From an uncultured bacterium (GTDB taxonomy: Bacteria; Cyanobacteriota; Vampirovibrionia; Gastranaerophilales; Gastranaerophilaceae): a DNA stretch of 6,985 bases. Shown here in pieces: positions 6,949 through 6,985 of this stretch. The notes under the pieces were generated by a model that had not been told where the DNA came from, made no database searches, and was given only the letters and a program-made list of their open reading frames with translations. Within the stretch, counting starts at the first letter, position 1, and the number at the start of each line of letters is the position of its first letter. Position numbers and translations under genes: made by a program. Where the stretch lies: assembly GCA_900547585.1 (NCBI GenBank), contig URHD01000090.1:1-6985 (forward strand). Reading direction: 5' to 3'.

Positions 6949-6985
6949 ATCTTTCAGCAATCTACAATACATTATCAACACAGCA

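Overview
The window shows a diderm, probably strictly anaerobic bacterium of moderate, slightly AT-rich base composition. Anaerobic metabolism is inferred from a ferredoxin-dependent 2-oxoacid oxidoreductase. An outer membrane is inferred from a large AsmA/YhdP-like envelope protein. Diderm gut anaerobes such as Elusimicrobiota or the Gastranaerophilales would fit, but this placement is a guess and no marker here settles the phylum.

Left part (1-2158, + strand): a tight operon. It runs from the last codons of an upstream gene (probably the alpha subunit of the same enzyme), through the TPP-binding beta subunit and the gamma subunit of a 2-oxoglutarate/2-oxoisovalerate-type 2-oxoacid:ferredoxin oxidoreductase, to a trimeric-type purine nucleoside phosphorylase. 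Gaps are 4 bp, a 1-bp overlap (TGATG) and 6 bp, so the genes are probably co-transcribed. The oxidoreductase subunits act together in oxidative decarboxylation of a 2-oxoacid to acyl-CoA with reduction of ferredoxin. The phosphorylase serves purine salvage and has no direct biochemical link to them.

Right part (2159-6985, - strand): proS (prolyl-tRNA synthetase, with the bacterial editing insertion) is followed after 87 bp by a 926-residue membrane-anchored AsmA-like protein. The AsmA-like gene converges on the phosphorylase gene with no base between the two stop codons. Upstream of proS is a 189-bp non-coding stretch with an AT-rich inverted repeat, a possible extended -10 promoter and three consecutive GC-rich hairpins. 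The hairpins look like a dispersed palindromic repeat of the 'GTCATTCCGGG...' kind.

I see no tRNA, rRNA, CRISPR array, insertion sequence, phage gene or defence system. The genes are intact and mostly ordinary. The items most worth a second look are the hairpin array before proS, the zero-gap convergent junction with nested inverted repeats just inside it, and the poorly characterised AsmA-like protein. I found no convincing undescribed system.
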